In this document: one piece after another, positions 12,833 through 26,929 of the stretch
Layout: every line of letters begins with the position of its first letter
Position numbering within the stretch: the first letter of the stretch is position 1
Origin: Druceiella hillmani
Lineage: Eukaryota > Arthropoda > Insecta > Lepidoptera > Hepialidae
Assembly (NCBI GenBank): GCA_039881145.1
Contig: JAYKKI010000127.1
Coordinates: 3,224,001-3,288,000 of the forward strand
Length of the DNA: 64,000 nt
Direction: 5' to 3'
Notes under the pieces: generated by a model
Databases searched by the model: none
Told to the model about the DNA's origin: nothing
The model's input: the letters and a program-made list of their open reading frames with translations, nothing else
Program-made: the position numbers and the translations under genes

Positions 12833-13900
12833 TCTTTTCTTCTTTTTCTTGCCCTCTTTTTACCGTTTACTTAGAGCAGGATTTCTTTGTTCTTTAATTT
12901 TCAAAATATTCTGTGATCTTTGGTTTGTGATATGAGTTTCTTTTCCAAATTTGACCACCAAAAGATTGGTCGTTCTCCTCTATCTCGAGGCTGCATACGG
13001 ATGTTGATTATAGCTTTTACTGAATAGCTTGAGATTTTATATGAAGTCTGCTTTCTTTAAGTTATTTAGAATTTCGTGTCACTTCAAAATAACCCCTACA
13101 AAACTTATTATAAATTTCTTATAAAGCATGGCACCACCCACACTTCCTAGTATTTTCACTTATAGTTGTAATCAAATGATGTTCGAGTATCTTGAGTTTA
13201 CTCCAGTATCCTGCACTCAATAACCGTCTTAAACCAGAAGTCTTATTTACAGATTACTTGGCCGGCCCACTTTAAGTTTTGCTATTCGCTTGACAATATT
13301 AGTTATTTTGATTTGTAATCTGAGCCATACATTTGTCTTACAGTCGCGCTATATTATTCCTAACAGTATTGTTTCTTTTGCTCTTTGAGCCACTCGAACT
13401 GATTCTTTGGTGAAGATCAAAGTTTCAGGTCCTTAAATGAGAATTTGCAAGACACGTGTGTCGAATAGGTAAACTTTTTGTTATACTGTAATAATATTCA
13501 TTTTCAAAGCAAATTCGAGTCTAGAGCAGACGGCTCATGTGAAGTGCGGACGTCTCACAATTTCGTTTCATGCTCATGGGTATTTTTACCCTTTTCCATT
13601 CAACATTCAAAATATACGTATTTATCAGTTCTGTTGATAGTCATTGGATTTACATTCTCTCTATCTGTCATAATCTTGGTTTTTACCAAATTCAGTTCCA
13701 AACCTACATCTGCTGAAATTTCATTCCGATCTTCTATCGTGAACGGTAAATTGGTAGGATTGTCGGAGAACAGTAAGATATCATCAGTGTACTGCAAGTC
13801 GTTGAATCCATTCTCTGCTATATCCAGACTAAGATTTTCTTATTTGTACCCCTTTAAAACATCTAAACAGTTTCGCTGAAAGAGTTCTACCCTTCTATAT
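12830..13900 (-). pseudogene. Dead non-LTR retrotransposon reverse transcriptase (RTE/CFDP2-like), copy in D1
   Basis: On the minus strand the longest open piece (13,797-13,600) reads DLQYTDDILLFSDNPTNLP. The catalytic YADD box is present as YTDD at 13,780-13,791, followed by the usual 'VGLELNLVKTKIMT' segment. Upstream pieces (about 13,850-13,800) fit the region before the box. Downstream, in broken frames, pieces such as LKWAGQV and a basic Arg/Trp-rich stretch at about 13,000-12,850 fit the C-terminal part of this class of endonuclease/reverse transcriptases. There are several frameshifts and stops, so it is inactive. It copied itself by target-primed reverse transcription when alive. The same relic lies in D2, so it inserted before the segmental duplication. 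Confidence 0.8.
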
Positions 13901-15730
13901 ATCTATCACCTTTAACTCGGTTTATAATATTCCGCTATTTTTTCATTAATTTGATTCATCTGTATATCTTTTATTGTAGATCATTCAATCATAAAACCAG
14001 GTTGTTTTGCCATGGTGTTTGAAAGGGCTGTAAGCTGTGCTTGTATGGCCCTCTCCCATAATTGAAGAATTTATTGCGTTAGTTTATTCGCCTGTATGTT
14101 GCTGCTGATCGGTCATCAATTTTAATTTAATAATACAAATTTTTACTAAATATGTCACATATTATGGGGTTATAAAAATAGGATAGATCAAGACCCAGGC
14201 GAATGAAGGAAGTGAAAACAAATTGATAACAATCATGTTGTTTACCTAGGATCTAAAAAACAAATAAATATAAGCTATTAAGTATATTAACAAAACTTTG
14301 TTTATGACGGCGAACATATTTCACGACTTTGTTTTTAACTTTTATGACTGTACACATAGCAATTAATTAAATTACTGTTTTGAAGAAAAACTAAGTTTAA
14401 CATTCGGTTTAACGAGATATCAATACAAGTCGTGGATTGATTTGCACCTCTTGCAAAATGATGCCAATAAAAATATACTGCTTCTAATTATGTTTGTCCC
14501 TAACTTACATTAAAGTTTTCATAGATTTCAGTTTCTTATATTTGGAAGGTGTAAAGTTATGTGAGAGTCGAAAATGATTTACACCAAGTCTAATCTTTCA
14601 CACCAAAAGCTCACCACGGCTTCTAATATTTCGGGTCGTTCAATTGATAAATCTTCACTGTTAAATTTTTAATAATTGCGCAAATTCAGTGGTAATAAAA
14701 TGAAAAATAACAGTAACTTCTAACTCTATAGTCCAATATCGACATTATCATAAGTGCTATTTAAGACAGGCGTATAATAAAATATTTTAATTTAACGATA
14801 ATTTAAATATCGCCCACCGTATTAGGTTGAGTTTAGCTACCCTACGCCATAACACTTAAACACTGAGCTATAAACGAAACTCCGATAATGAAAATAACGG
14901 AGCAGTGCGATGTCTGAAGGACGCGTAGGAAGGAAGGTTGTTTTAATCTGTATAACGAGGTTAATTTAAACACCTGAGTAAAATATTGGGCGACCATATA
15001 TTAACGATCGGTATTGTTCACTAAGATAAAATTGTAAAGTGTATGTACGCACGGATATTGCGATAGTGTTTATAGTTCGATTACCGAAGACACGTTATTT
15101 TTTGTAGTAATGGAAACTCTTCCGTACATATATACAAACATGCAAAAAATTAATATTGATCATCAAGTTATGGCCGCTAACCTTAAGCATTATTAGAATT
15201 TTAATTTGTTTCATTAATGTACTTAATAAAATCTTTTTCCAACATACAACTTTTTAGCAAAAAGCAAATTATTAAAAAACAAAAAAATGCGATTACACAA
15301 AACACTGATTAACATAAAAAGAGGGAAACAGAAATTGAACGTGATAAAAATAATGGACGGAACATAATCTAGCCAAATATTTTATCATCTTGACACTAAA
15401 GTCGCAAATTAAACAAGAGAACATAAGGACAACAGCCCAATATTATGCTAAATAAATTAAACGCGCTAACAATTTGATAATGCAAACGAATAATGGTACG
15501 CGCATGCGGAATATGAAGTGAAGTGTTTCTACTCGCTTCTTCTTTGCTAGATTGAAGGGCTTTCTACTCGCGCATAGCGTCGGGTAAAAAAACAATACAA
15601 ATTTCAACACTGATATGTTGTCAATATAACGTGTTAACATTTCTGATTAAAATTGAATACTCAAAGCTTTCACAAATGTGTTTTCCTGGTTTTCTTGAAA
15701 AATGTATTTGTTTATAAAGGTCGCAGTTAG
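13900..15730. other. Unit-1-specific gene-less segment
   Basis: This 1.8 kb separates D1 from B, whereas D2 and C are almost contiguous (38,612/38,678). It is therefore an insertion in this unit or a deletion in the other. I see no coding frame, terminal repeats or target duplication that would name it. Confidence 0.5.
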
Positions 15731-18700
15731 ACGGATTTATTTTATAAAATCTATGCCAATACTTAAATGGCTAAAGATTCAACATATATTATGTTAGATA
15801 TTTAGATATTGCATATTCATACTCGATGAGTAAAACGTGGTTTTTGTTGGTGATTGTTGTTCAGAGTGTTCATTCAGGTCAATGCGACACATTATTGTCG
15901 TTGGCTGCCTCATTTCAGTAGAGCATGAAAATAATTTTCTAATTTATTCCTTTCAAGACTCCCTTTTTAAAATTAAGATAGTGTTTTTTTGCCTTAATTC
16001 AGCACGTTTTATATTAAAGATTTGTATAATCCTCAGAATTCGCAAAACTGGGAAAACGACATTTGCAAAGAGGGAAAGCTAAAGAAAATGGAAATGATAT
16101 CGATGTGGTTAATTTAGTGAAATGTTTATTCTTTAGAGTGAATTGTTATTTTAGCTTACTCTAATTTTTTTTGTTTATTGTAAATTCAAACGAATATATT
16201 GTCGGGATATTTTTAAACAAAAATGTAATAATGATTTGCCTTCAATATCATAGCAATCGGTTTGAAATATGAAACCGGTTGATTACGTGCCCCAATTTAA
16301 AAAAAATAAAATTGATTAAAGACATTGCTTACTTTAACGAGCAAATTAATAGTGGTGAATTTTTGCAAGAAAGCAGAAACGACTCGAGATGCCAAAGTTA
16401 TATTTTTAACCAACACAGTTGGATGAGCCATCATAAAAACTTTCACGAGTCACGGTGAACGACAGACGTACATAGAGATTCTATGTAATGTAAAGATCTT
16501 AATAAAGACAATGGTATTATTAATATATATGTATTTTTTAAACAAATATCTTAATCTATTATTTTCATCACTTTTATGTTTAATTACTAATATATTTCTC
16601 TTGGTTTTATTACTAGTTTATAACCTGACATCGTTGTTCTGAATATAGATCTGTAAACAGTTCAAAATCCATTTATTCTTAAACGGCAAATGCTTCATGC
16701 ATTCATGACAGGGCAGAAAATTAATTATTTATAAAATAGCATTTTGTTTCAAAAAACCTGTTTTCAATGAAATTGGAATTCGTATCTTTAAGGTAACATG
16801 GAAATTCAATATTCGAAAAACTGTTGAATTTTATGGCTCGAGGAAGAAGAAACTCTATTTTTACTATGGTTTTATTTCTGTCATTCTTGATACGTTCCTA
16901 GTTTAGACTCGTATACGTTTATTTTTAAACTTAATTTCGTGTGTTCTCTATATGTGTGTCTTAATTATATGAAACAACTTAAACCTCTATCGTAACATAA
17001 AATATCAAAAGCTAAGCTGAATAGCATCCGAGGCGTTTAATCCGATCTGGGCCCCGACCGGTCGAGTAGAACCGTCCGTAGCCACATAAGCACAATTATC
17101 TAGTTACTGCCGCGGTCCACTAAGCAGGCTTACGTGACCTTAAACGTATTAAATAACACAATACATTAACAAATTATTCCCAAATATGTCACGGAATATA
17201 GGATTCCAACCTCCCATATTCCGTGACATATACGGGAGGACGACGGTGTATCGTAATTGATAATAGATTGGAATGGGCGATTATAGGGAGCGAAGAGTAA
17301 TAACCTTGATATGAGAAATGAGTATATAAATTTTTGTTGTTCATAATATTAATATTTTCTGATTTTTGGAATTTTCTGGAATTCTTCCGACTATGGTTTT
17401 ATGAGGTAGACAGTTGTGTCTTAGCGTTCTATTTATTTAAACCTTAATTTCTATTATTCCCATTATTACTCTTTCTAGAACTCAAGAAGAGAAACCGAAG
17501 CCTTGTAAGATCATTCATGTTTCTGTCGGTCTATCTGTCATAACTAGTGATCCAATTTTTAGAGGTCATTTCAGGGCCAAATTGAAGACACAGCATTACT
17601 TGATCTATTATTTGAGAAATTTTTTAGTTAATTTCAAGAAAAAAACATGGTTAATTTTCAAATCCAAAACAAGGGCCGGACTGAGATAAGGTTTTTGAAA
17701 TTATTTATTTGCAGATAAGTTTTCACAGTATACTTGAAATACCTTTACGACAGTTTTTATCGAAGACTGACTGCCGATTATAGAATTACTCCACTGGACC
17801 TGCATTCGAAAGTATCGCTACATTCAGCGCATCCCTCACTACGACTTGTTCATTCATGTTCGCCTGCCGTTATAACTTGGTGGTTTCTGTTTGCGAATAC
17901 GCAAGTCATTTTTTGCGAATACTAAACATCGGTCAGTAAAATCAACTCCCAAATAATGAAGACGCAAATGTTAGAGAAGTAATGCTCCTATTTTTTATAT
18001 TAATATGAGACTATTTCACAATCTATAAATATGTTAAGCTGTGTATGTGATGCTTACATGTATTTGTTTTTATTAAAGAGTTATATAAATCCTAGTAGAA
18101 ACATCTAGCTTAAAAACTAAATATAAGGGATTGAAAAAAATACTTTTAATGCAAAGAGCAATTGCGACAGCAATATTTTAAAATTTATTTAAAAATATAT
18201 ATTGCGTAGAGGAGAGTTCTTTGTTTCTCTTTCGTCTATCTTGAAGATAGCGGTTGATTTTGGACTCTGATTTACCTTGTTTCTAAATTCAGTTTCTGTT
18301 GCGCTCTGACCATTACTTCGTATGGAACTTGGAGAACTTTTAATTTTTTGTGCGCCTCTGAAGTGTCTTCTCAAAAAATATGCAGGGATCAACATCTCGA
18401 ACTGATTTTAATGACGATTTGGTGATGATTATTTATGCATTGGTAAATTTTAATAAAATGTATTTTCGAAAAATTTTTAAGAAAATTGTTTCTCAGCAAA
18501 GTGTACTAAGAATAGATGACAAAGATGGGTGAGAAATTATGTGATAGATATTTTTACGTTTCCACGGGTGAAACTACTCAAGTTTCAAAAAGAAAAAAAT
18601 TCAGGGTACAATTTATTTTTACGTCGTAATTTATTCTCTAGCAGCAAATATATTATTTTGATTACTATTTTTAACAATGATTTCTGTTATGCATTTTTTT

Positions 18701-21515
18701 AAGACAGATATATCATTAAAATGATTTATTTTAAAATCAATTCAAACAGAAGACGGGACGAAAATTTATTAGAATGTTAATAAGTTAAATAAAAAATCAT
18801 ATCTCATTTCGGCCTTGGTATGTTCCGAAAATTAAAAACTATTTGCAGATTCGGTTAAAAACAATGAATATTTCTTTATCTTCAATTAAGTTAAAATTTA
18901 CTTTTAAATAAATCAAGTTTCTCCAATTCGCTCCCAAAATAATTCCTATTATCCGACTTCTGGTCATAACCGTTTTTCTCAGAAACCGTTTGAAGTACAA
19001 ATTTATAAGATAAATGTAGAGTTTTTGCAGTAACCAGACCTTTAACCCAAGTACCTTCAATTTTTGTTCTCTTATATTTATCGTGATTTTACATATGCTA
19101 TGTACCCAAATTTTGAGAAAAAAATAATAAGTTGTCCAATTCTCGTGATATATACATGGATTATAGATATAAATAAGATGAACTATTGGGTAGCAACTCT
19201 AATGGTATATTGTGAAAACACTTTAGGAATGATTGTCATAATTAAAAAAAAATTTTTCTTCTACTTCCTAACAAGCCACACCCATCATTTTTATTTACAT
19301 ATTATGCCCATTAACATAATTTTTGCAGAGCCATTTTTAATTAAATTAAGTTCACTATCTGAATAGTTGTTTTTCTATTTTCAATATATTCGAATAAAAA
19401 TAGTTCTATATAAAGTTATATGTGTCACATCTGCCACGAGACGGCTCACAATTTTTAATTAGAATCCGAAACAATATTTATACCATAAAATAATTGCTTT
19501 ATTTTCTATATCACCAACTTTACAATTTTCCGTATTTTAACTGAAGGGGTGCGATTTCAGTACGCAAGGATGATTCTCTGTTCACAATCTGAATTAATAT
19601 GCAACATTTACTGAAGTTCATTGCTTTCGAAAGCGTGCTTCTTTTTCATACGGCTGAACAATAAAATTCATGGCAATCAAAATGTAAAAGCTTATGTATT
19701 TGTTTTATTATAGACTTAAAATTTACAAAAACTGTTCATAGAATTAACAAATTCATAAGATAACTTTGCATTAACAAAAAACTTTAATTATTAAAGTAGA
19801 TAGGAAAGGATGATAGGATAACAGAAGTAGGCCAAAAAACGAAAGGGTAGTGATAATTAATCAATGCAGAAGTTACCATTGGGCGACTTTTTAAAAAACA
19901 AACCAATGGTACTTTCTAAATGTCAATATCCAATTTCTTCAAGAGTTTGTGACCCAAGGCTATGATCAGTTAAAGCTTCAGATGTGAAATCAAGATAAAA
20001 CAAGATACGAAAATTTCTCAAAATTTTGAAATGAAGACATATTGTTTGTTCCTGCTGGTCATATAATCTCATCCAGTTAAGCCCTGATGTAAACCCAGAA
20101 ATATGGTTGCATGTTTAGTGCTGAATACAAAGTAATATGTAAATTTCTAAAGTGTTCCAATTTATTTATTAGGCTCCACTCAGGTCATGGTTACAATCAC
20201 TTTCCTGAGTAGATAGAGAAATATAAAGTATGGTAGTAAGTTTTAATAAAGTTTTATAACGCTTGACGCATAGGTTTACATGTAAAAATTAGAAACACTT
20301 TGAAAGGGTATGCAATACGAATAAAAATACGAACTATTTGAAAACCACATAACTTTTTTGACGAAAAATTAATTAAAATTTGTTTATTTTAAATTATGTA
20401 TCTTTCATTATATGATATGTTGTCACAACCTTTCGAAATGTACAATTCTTTTTGAAAAAATTTATAAGCATGTGTTATAAAATCTATGTTATAATACTGA
20501 AAATGTAAAATACGGAATATCTAAACTGAAATTATCTCAAAGAAAACATTATAATATGCATGCTATTCGATATTAAATATCCTAATATAATGAAGCTTAA
20601 AAGAACTTTTCAGAGAAAGTCTTTAGGATAATGTTTAGAAATTTAGCCGGTATGGATAAGAATATACCGGTAAAGTTTTTTTTTTTAGTTAGTCGGTGAA
20701 AATTACTAGGATTGTTACTTAAAAAAAGAAGCTTAATAAGCATTTGAGACTAATTTTGATCTTTCTTACAGTTTCAGAAGAACGGAACCCATCTTTGCTA
20801 ATTGCATGGAACAATCTGTTGTTTTTGCCTCGTTTTTGCGGCAATTAGTGCAATTTACTGTAAACTTTTGATTTTTATATTAAATTAAACTATATAATCG
20901 GTCGGTCGAACGTATAATCAAATTTTAAATGAAAACTTCAAATCAATAAGGAAACATATGAGGGTTGTACAATAAGGAAAGGTGTCATAACAGTAACATC
21001 CTCAAATGTGGTCGTACCGAATTTTTTTTTAACATTCTAATAAAATGGTTCTTTGATATTGTTTACTAATTTTTTAAAATATACGTCAAAAATAAATTTT
21101 TATGTGTTTTTTATGGTTCCATAGTGAAAAAAGGAATATTTATATTTTCATCACATTTCACACTAAATAATTATCACAGTTAGCCTTTTTTCTCCATGAC
21201 ACATATATGCGAATTCATAAAAATAAACTGTACAATATGGAGATAGCATTTCGAACTGTCACTGCCTCACAGTTTCTAAAATTTTAATGCGTTAGGATTA
21301 AAGTTAAAAGGAAATCTGAATTAATACACGTGTCAAATCTCATAAAACTATGTTAATGTATCTTCCCTCGCATATAAAGTAAAATAGAAAATTCCCCGTC
21401 AGTCGCAGTAGTTTCTGTCAAAAATAGTTTGGTAAAAACTTGAAATTAGAGACAATGATAAAACATATTAACTCGCATGTATTTAAATAATTAACTCTCA
21501 AAAATGTAGATACGT
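15730..21515 (+). repeat. Segmental duplication block B
   Basis: From 16,080 it aligns with block A. From 15,730 it aligns with C (38,678 onwards), so B shows the left part that falls outside the window in A. Positions 20,270-21,515 align with C 42,831-43,905 and are absent from A. Frames at 15,837-16,082 and 19,064-19,366 are not preserved in the other copies and are treated as chance. Confidence 0.85.
16865..17300 (-). repeat. Conserved island of block B; possible relic solo LTR with hairpin
   Basis: This is the counterpart of 880-1,290. The hairpin at 17,179-17,236 is better here: the arms share 16 bp around ATGTCACGGAATAT without mismatch and extend to about 24 bp with few mismatches. 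The stretch 16,879-17,227 starts TGTCA and ends TGACA. On the minus strand that would be a 349-bp solo LTR. No target duplication was found, so this remains an inference. Confidence 0.4.
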
Positions 21516-22050
21516 AAATATTAGAGGAAGCAAATTAAATTGTTATTTTAATGTTTGTCTTTTTACAATCGATTTTTTTTTAAATTTTGCATATTATATG
21601 ACGGACTTTGTTGAGATTGTAATAGTATTTATAGGTTCTTACTGTATTTTAGTCGGGGGGGGTTTTTAAAAAAATATTTAATCATTTTTCAAATACAACG
21701 AATACATCCGTCGTAGTTTTTCATTTTTTTAAATTTAGCTTTTTATTATATAGTTTTTCTATTAAAACGTTTACATCTGTCGTGGGCTTAATTAAAATTA
21801 TAATTTTGCTTTTTATTGTTAGTCTTAATAACTAAGCATCTAACAAAAGACAAGCTTATGTGTCTCTTATTAGAGTACGATCTTTATACGGCGTAGTAAT
21901 AACTGATCTAAACCAAAGAAAACTCTTCAACAATCCATACAATAGCATAGCATTGGAAGAATTAGAGCGCTTGAGAAATATGTTACGTGAATCACACATC
22001 GATGAAGCCAAAGAAAGGGCATAAATTAGTTAATCTAGATCAAACAAAAA
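21515..22050. other. Gene-less AT-rich stretch
   Basis: Homology of block B to C ends here. I see no gene or repeat structure other than poly-A/T runs and a G-run at about 21,655. Confidence 0.5.
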
Positions 22051-22560
22051 TGTTTATTGCAGCGCTCCTTGACGAGTTAATAACATAACACCTAATAACC
22101 TTCTCTGTTAAATTACAAACTTTTTACAAAAAACCGTATGCGAATGGTTTAAACGGTGTTGGAGAAAAATGGGAGCATTCATTTGCAACAAAATGTTGAA
22201 GCGCTTCCTGGTGCTTCCTGGTCCATAGTCATAACACCTATCTGAGAACCATCGCCGATTAATCCTAAATATTTTCCAGAAACTGTATCTAAATCGGACA
22301 AACCACTTTGTAGATAAATTGGAACATTCGTTTCCAACAAAATTTTTATTGCGTCGCCTCCTGCTGACTAATTACCGTAACAACTATCAAAGAATCATTC
22401 CCAATAAATTGCACATATTTTACAGAAAACCGTATCTAAATTGGTCTATCCGTTTTGGAGATAAATGGCAATAATGGATTGAACACACAAAGAACCAAAC
22501 AAATAACCTCTCACCCTAAACGCATATACCTATTCCGTTCCGTCGTGGGCAAAAAAATAT
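22050..22560 (+). repeat. Interspersed repeat with three internal ~150-bp tandem units
   Basis: Three diverged units share phrases such as 'AGAACCATCGCCGATTAATCC', 'TTTTCCAGAAACTGTATCTA' and 'AATCGG(A/T)C...CCGTTTTGGAGATAAAT' at 22,130-22,180, 22,255-22,330 and 22,420-22,470. Their style resembles short repeats I remember from insect genomes. They carry no coding potential. Confidence 0.5.
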
Positions 22561-23159
22561 TAATTCAAAATGAACCAACATACTAAATAAAAATTAAATC
22601 AGTATTAATTTAGAGTATTTTTTTCATTTTGGAAATATTGCACACTTGTCAAAATGTTTAAAATAACATAAATATTGAAACACTTTACTTAATTAAAATC
22701 TTAAAGAATAAATTGTCAAGTTTTCGCATAATGCGAAATAAAATGTAAACAATTTTCAGTTTACATTAAGGAGTTACTTATGTCAATAATTTTTTTTATG
22801 ATACAAAACGTTCAAAGATAAAATTTCCTTAAACTCACAATTCATTTAACGTTGTTTTAATAATGAACCGTTTAAATTTTTACATTATTCTATTCTTAAA
22901 AATATTTCGTATATGACAGACTCACAGGCGTCGCGTTGATTTGAGATCTTTTAAAAAACTACATCTTTATTTAATCAGAAAAAGAAAGCTTAACACACTA
23001 TTCGGGTAAACTTACTGATAAATAAAAAAAAACAATCAGAATTAAAGTGTCTATATTATGAAAGTGTTCAGTTATTCAATTATTTTCTTTCTTAAAATGT
23101 TGTATAAATATTCAAAGTCTTGGGCAAAAGCTTGTATAGAGATAATTTTCTTTATGCCT

Positions 23160-23990
23160 AAAGTTGATTATCAACAACACAAAGATACGAAGCGATAGTA
23201 TTACCCGCCAGTGGTTAGTTGTTAACCGTTAAGGAGTTCCATTCTCCAAACCAAATTTAAATATCAAACTTTGTAAAAGAAGAACAAACACTCGAGTAGT
23301 ACCGTTCCCTATATCCCAAATCCCAAATGACGAAAGTCACAACTAACCAGTAGCAGAAATACTGAATCGTCATTAATATACTACAGTCTTTTAAAGATTT
23401 GTATTCGTCATTCATCATCAAACTCTGACCTGATCAATGGTGCAGTTATTTATGCAAAGTAAAAACTACCAGGAGCAAATATCTTGTATCACGGTGGATT
23501 TACTACCATCCGATAAGAAGTACCATTGTTTATCTCCAGAACGCATCTTTATTTTGCAAAACAATAACTACCAGTAGCAAATATATCAAATCACATTTAA
23601 TTTATTACCCTCCGTTAAGAAGTTCCATTGTTCATCTCCAAAACATATCATCAAACCCTTACCTGGTCGACGGTGCAATTATTTTGCAAAGTAACAATTA
23701 CTAGTAGCAAATATCTTTAATTATGAGTTAATTGAGATACCAACATCCGTTAAGGAGTTCCATTGTACATCTCCGGAACTCATCATCAGATTCAGACCTG
23801 ATAAGTGATGGAGATATTTTTCAAAGTAAAAACTACTCGTAGCTAATATTTTTAATCATATTTAATTTACTAAAGTACTTTTTATCAAATAAAAAAGAAT
23901 CATCGAAATCCATAAAGAACTATCGCTGAACATACATAAAACAAATATTCCGATGAAAATCTTCCTCCTTTTTTAAATCGGTTAAAAAAT
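23160..23990 (+). repeat. Repeat R array, unit-1 copy
   Basis: This is the same array as 4,530-5,660, with several diverged units of about 130 bp (phrases CTACCAGTAGCAAATAT and CCGTTAAG(G/A)AGTTCCAT). It ends in a decayed tail at 23,940-23,990. Sequence after the tail (about 24,000-24,050) still matches what follows the first tail at 4,845-4,900, which supports common descent of the two arrays. Confidence 0.65.
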
Positions 23991-24049
23991 CACCCTTTAC
24001 TAGAAGTCTGACTAAAATTTGTCAGAAAATGGTAACAATAATTCTAAAT

Positions 24050-26929
24050 TTTATAGCATTTGACAAATTTACAGTATATTTTGCCACTGATAGATGTATT
24101 GGATAATATAATTAGATAATATAATTATTTTTAACATTTTTATACAAATTCTGTGCACCCTTAAATATTTATATATGTGCCTAGATGTGTATGTGATCTT
24201 CGTAGTGCGAGTTCTATTCGTAATTAACAAATTTATTTTTCACCAACGCTCTTAGCCATTATTCGTCTTTTGGGTCATGATGTTATTAAATCCTAAATAT
24301 TTAGAATAAAAAACAAAAAAGCTTGAGATACTCATAAAAGCTCAGCACCGAGAGTGTCATACCTTTACCTAGTGATGGAGCGCTAGGCATTTAGATGTTA
24401 CACAACGTGGCGTTGAGCTAATGTGGCAATATTTTTCTTCTTTAAATAAAATTATAAACGTTTATGGATGTAATTTATTTTGATTCAGGCGACGACCTTG
24501 TGCGAGAACAGAAGTCTCACGTATAATGGTCGGGATTCTTTTAATGGGAGGACAATTTGCACAGTTCACGTTATGAAAGGGATTTAAATCTAAATTGTTA
24601 TTCCTGATTTAAAGTGTTTTTTATTTATTTAATCCACATATATAATTTCACAACTCCTGTTTTCACAGAAGTGTTATTTTTAGTATTATTTTGAAATTTG
24701 GAAACGTAATATAATAAAACTAATTCTTAAATATTAAATAAATATAATTATTTTTAATATTGACGCATTAAGAAACTGCCATCAATTTTGGAGATGCATG
24801 AAAGCAGAATCAATGCATTGCTTTGGAAAATTCTGAGTTTATTGAAATTATATTTATTTAGGCTATACTTTAGTTATACTTATTTATTATTTATATTTAT
24901 TTAAGTTGTACTTACTTCAAAAATTATTGCGAGTGCGACCGAACAATGCAACAAAAATCGACAGGATGAAGTCGCACACTAAACAGGCATGAAGTAATTG
25001 ATACCATATTCATGATAGTTATTGAGTTTTTTGTAAATACACACCATGTGTTTTATTTTTATAAAAACCTTAGTTATATCTGTGCTTATAAATGATATTT
25101 TAACGTAATTGAAATTTGATAGTAGTCTATTTAACAAACATTTATATATTGTGGATATTCGTGACGGAAATAGTGTTTATAAGCTTTTTAAAATATATCT
25201 TAAGTATATAAATTAAATAATGTATAAGTTATAAATTAATAAATGCATAAGTTATAAATTATAATTTATTACTTTACAACTTTTTAAAAACATAACATTT
25301 AAAAAAATCAGCATATTTATTTACGTTCCTTATTAATTAAACTTTATTTATTTTTTTAGTATTTTAAAAATTCATTATATGCACGTGTTTATGTTACATT
25401 GAACGCTGAGTATTAATTTATTTTTTTTAATTATTGAGTATCAATAATTGCAAATCTGGATGAAAAGTTAAAACTATAATACTCTATATGAGAAAATAAA
25501 TTTTAATTTCTAAAGTTTCATTAGTTGATTTAATTTAGATTTCACCAAGCATATTTATAAACACACTCCAGATCTTTTTTAATTTTATTTCCATTAATTA
25601 TTTACATGCTAAATGGTAAATAAACTTATTTTTGTATTATTTCAAACAAGTATAATTTCTCATGCATGTACATAAGTAGACGCACAACTTGTTTAAGGAA
25701 GTCAATATTCTAAATCACAGTTTGGCAATATTATGATTAAATTATATAACAAAGATTTAGATAAAATTCATATTACTAGTAGAATACAAAAGAAGGAATT
25801 TGGGTTTATATGAAATGTGTGAATTTTTGATTAAGAATATCAATGTTTTGATTGAGTAATTGCTTCTAATGTTATTTATTGCTAGTTTTTACTAGCTTGT
25901 TTAAGGTAACAACAACTTAATACCACAATATATTTAAGTGCATTCCATCATACATATGGGTTAATTTTTAATTTTCTTTTCCAAAAACTTGTGTCAACAC
26001 TATGGTAACCTATACTTTACTTATATATATAAAATTATAAACACAAATATTTCTTATATACTACCAGTGATATTGATCAAACATGTGTCCGAAACATCCG
26101 AATTGTAAATATGATGATCCATGTAATTCTAAAGTCTGCCACATTATATTTATTTCGCTTAGTATGTTACTTAAAAAACAATCAATTATTTTCAAGAATA
26201 ATAATTTAATAATATCAAAATGAAATTTGAATATAATTCATTTTTAGTCACAAATGCACGGCTTATCGTGAGCGACGCAAAGTCGCGGTGATGGATTGAA
26301 TCACCTTAACCAATATTGGAGATCCAAAGGTATACTTTTGCGATCATCCTAAAAATCCTTTACTCGCTACATTCTGGGGTTTCCCTTCTGCATTTACGCT
26401 TGCGGTATTATATAATTTGTAAAATATCTATGAAAAGAGAAAGAGAAGACTTTTAAAGTTTGGGAAGCCTTAAAAATCTTCAAAATTGAGTCATTTTCTT
26501 AATGTCATTTCTTACCGAAACGGACAAGTAAGGTCTATTACTTTTAGGTATCTATGTTGTAATTATATTGTGGGAAGTGTCTCATAGTTTAACCATGTAT
26601 GTAGAGTAAAATTGCATTGGTAATTATGTAATGATTTGACATTGGCTAGATTCTCATATTATTATAACGTTGTAAATGTTTATGGGGAAATTTTTTGTAA
26701 TCATGCGATTATTTACTCGAGTTATTTTGGACACATTTAGCTAAGTAACGAACTTGAAACTTAGCGTTTGGATAATATAGGACTTGCATATACTTGGAAA
26801 ATTTTTGGATCGGATTCAAAACTGAACGTGTTGTTACTAGTTTTTAATGAATTAATTTGAAATATGGATAAATAACAGAGTGAAAAGTGCATAATAAGTA
26901 TACATTTCATCGCTTCTTACATTAAGTCA
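24050..26929. other. Gene-less AT-rich stretch
   Basis: An isolated 3' end of the TTCCG-type repeat is at 24,170-24,235. A 150-bp part (24,410-24,560) weakly resembles 29,095-29,240. Otherwise I see only low-complexity AT sequence and no frame, RNA gene or repeat boundary. Confidence 0.45.

Larger units (their letters stand above)
7600..13880 (+). repeat. Segmental duplication block D1
   Basis: This block aligns with 31,010-38,612 (D2) over its whole length with the same order of landmarks. These are the TTCCG-type repeat (8,578-9,060), the conserved island (9,132-9,410), the 160-bp tandem repeat (10,816-11,160) and the dead reverse transcriptase (12,830-13,900). Weaker similarity may reach back to about 6,640. 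The offset is 23.4 kb at the left end and 24.8 kb at the right because of indels and TA expansions. No intact gene is present. Confidence 0.85.
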
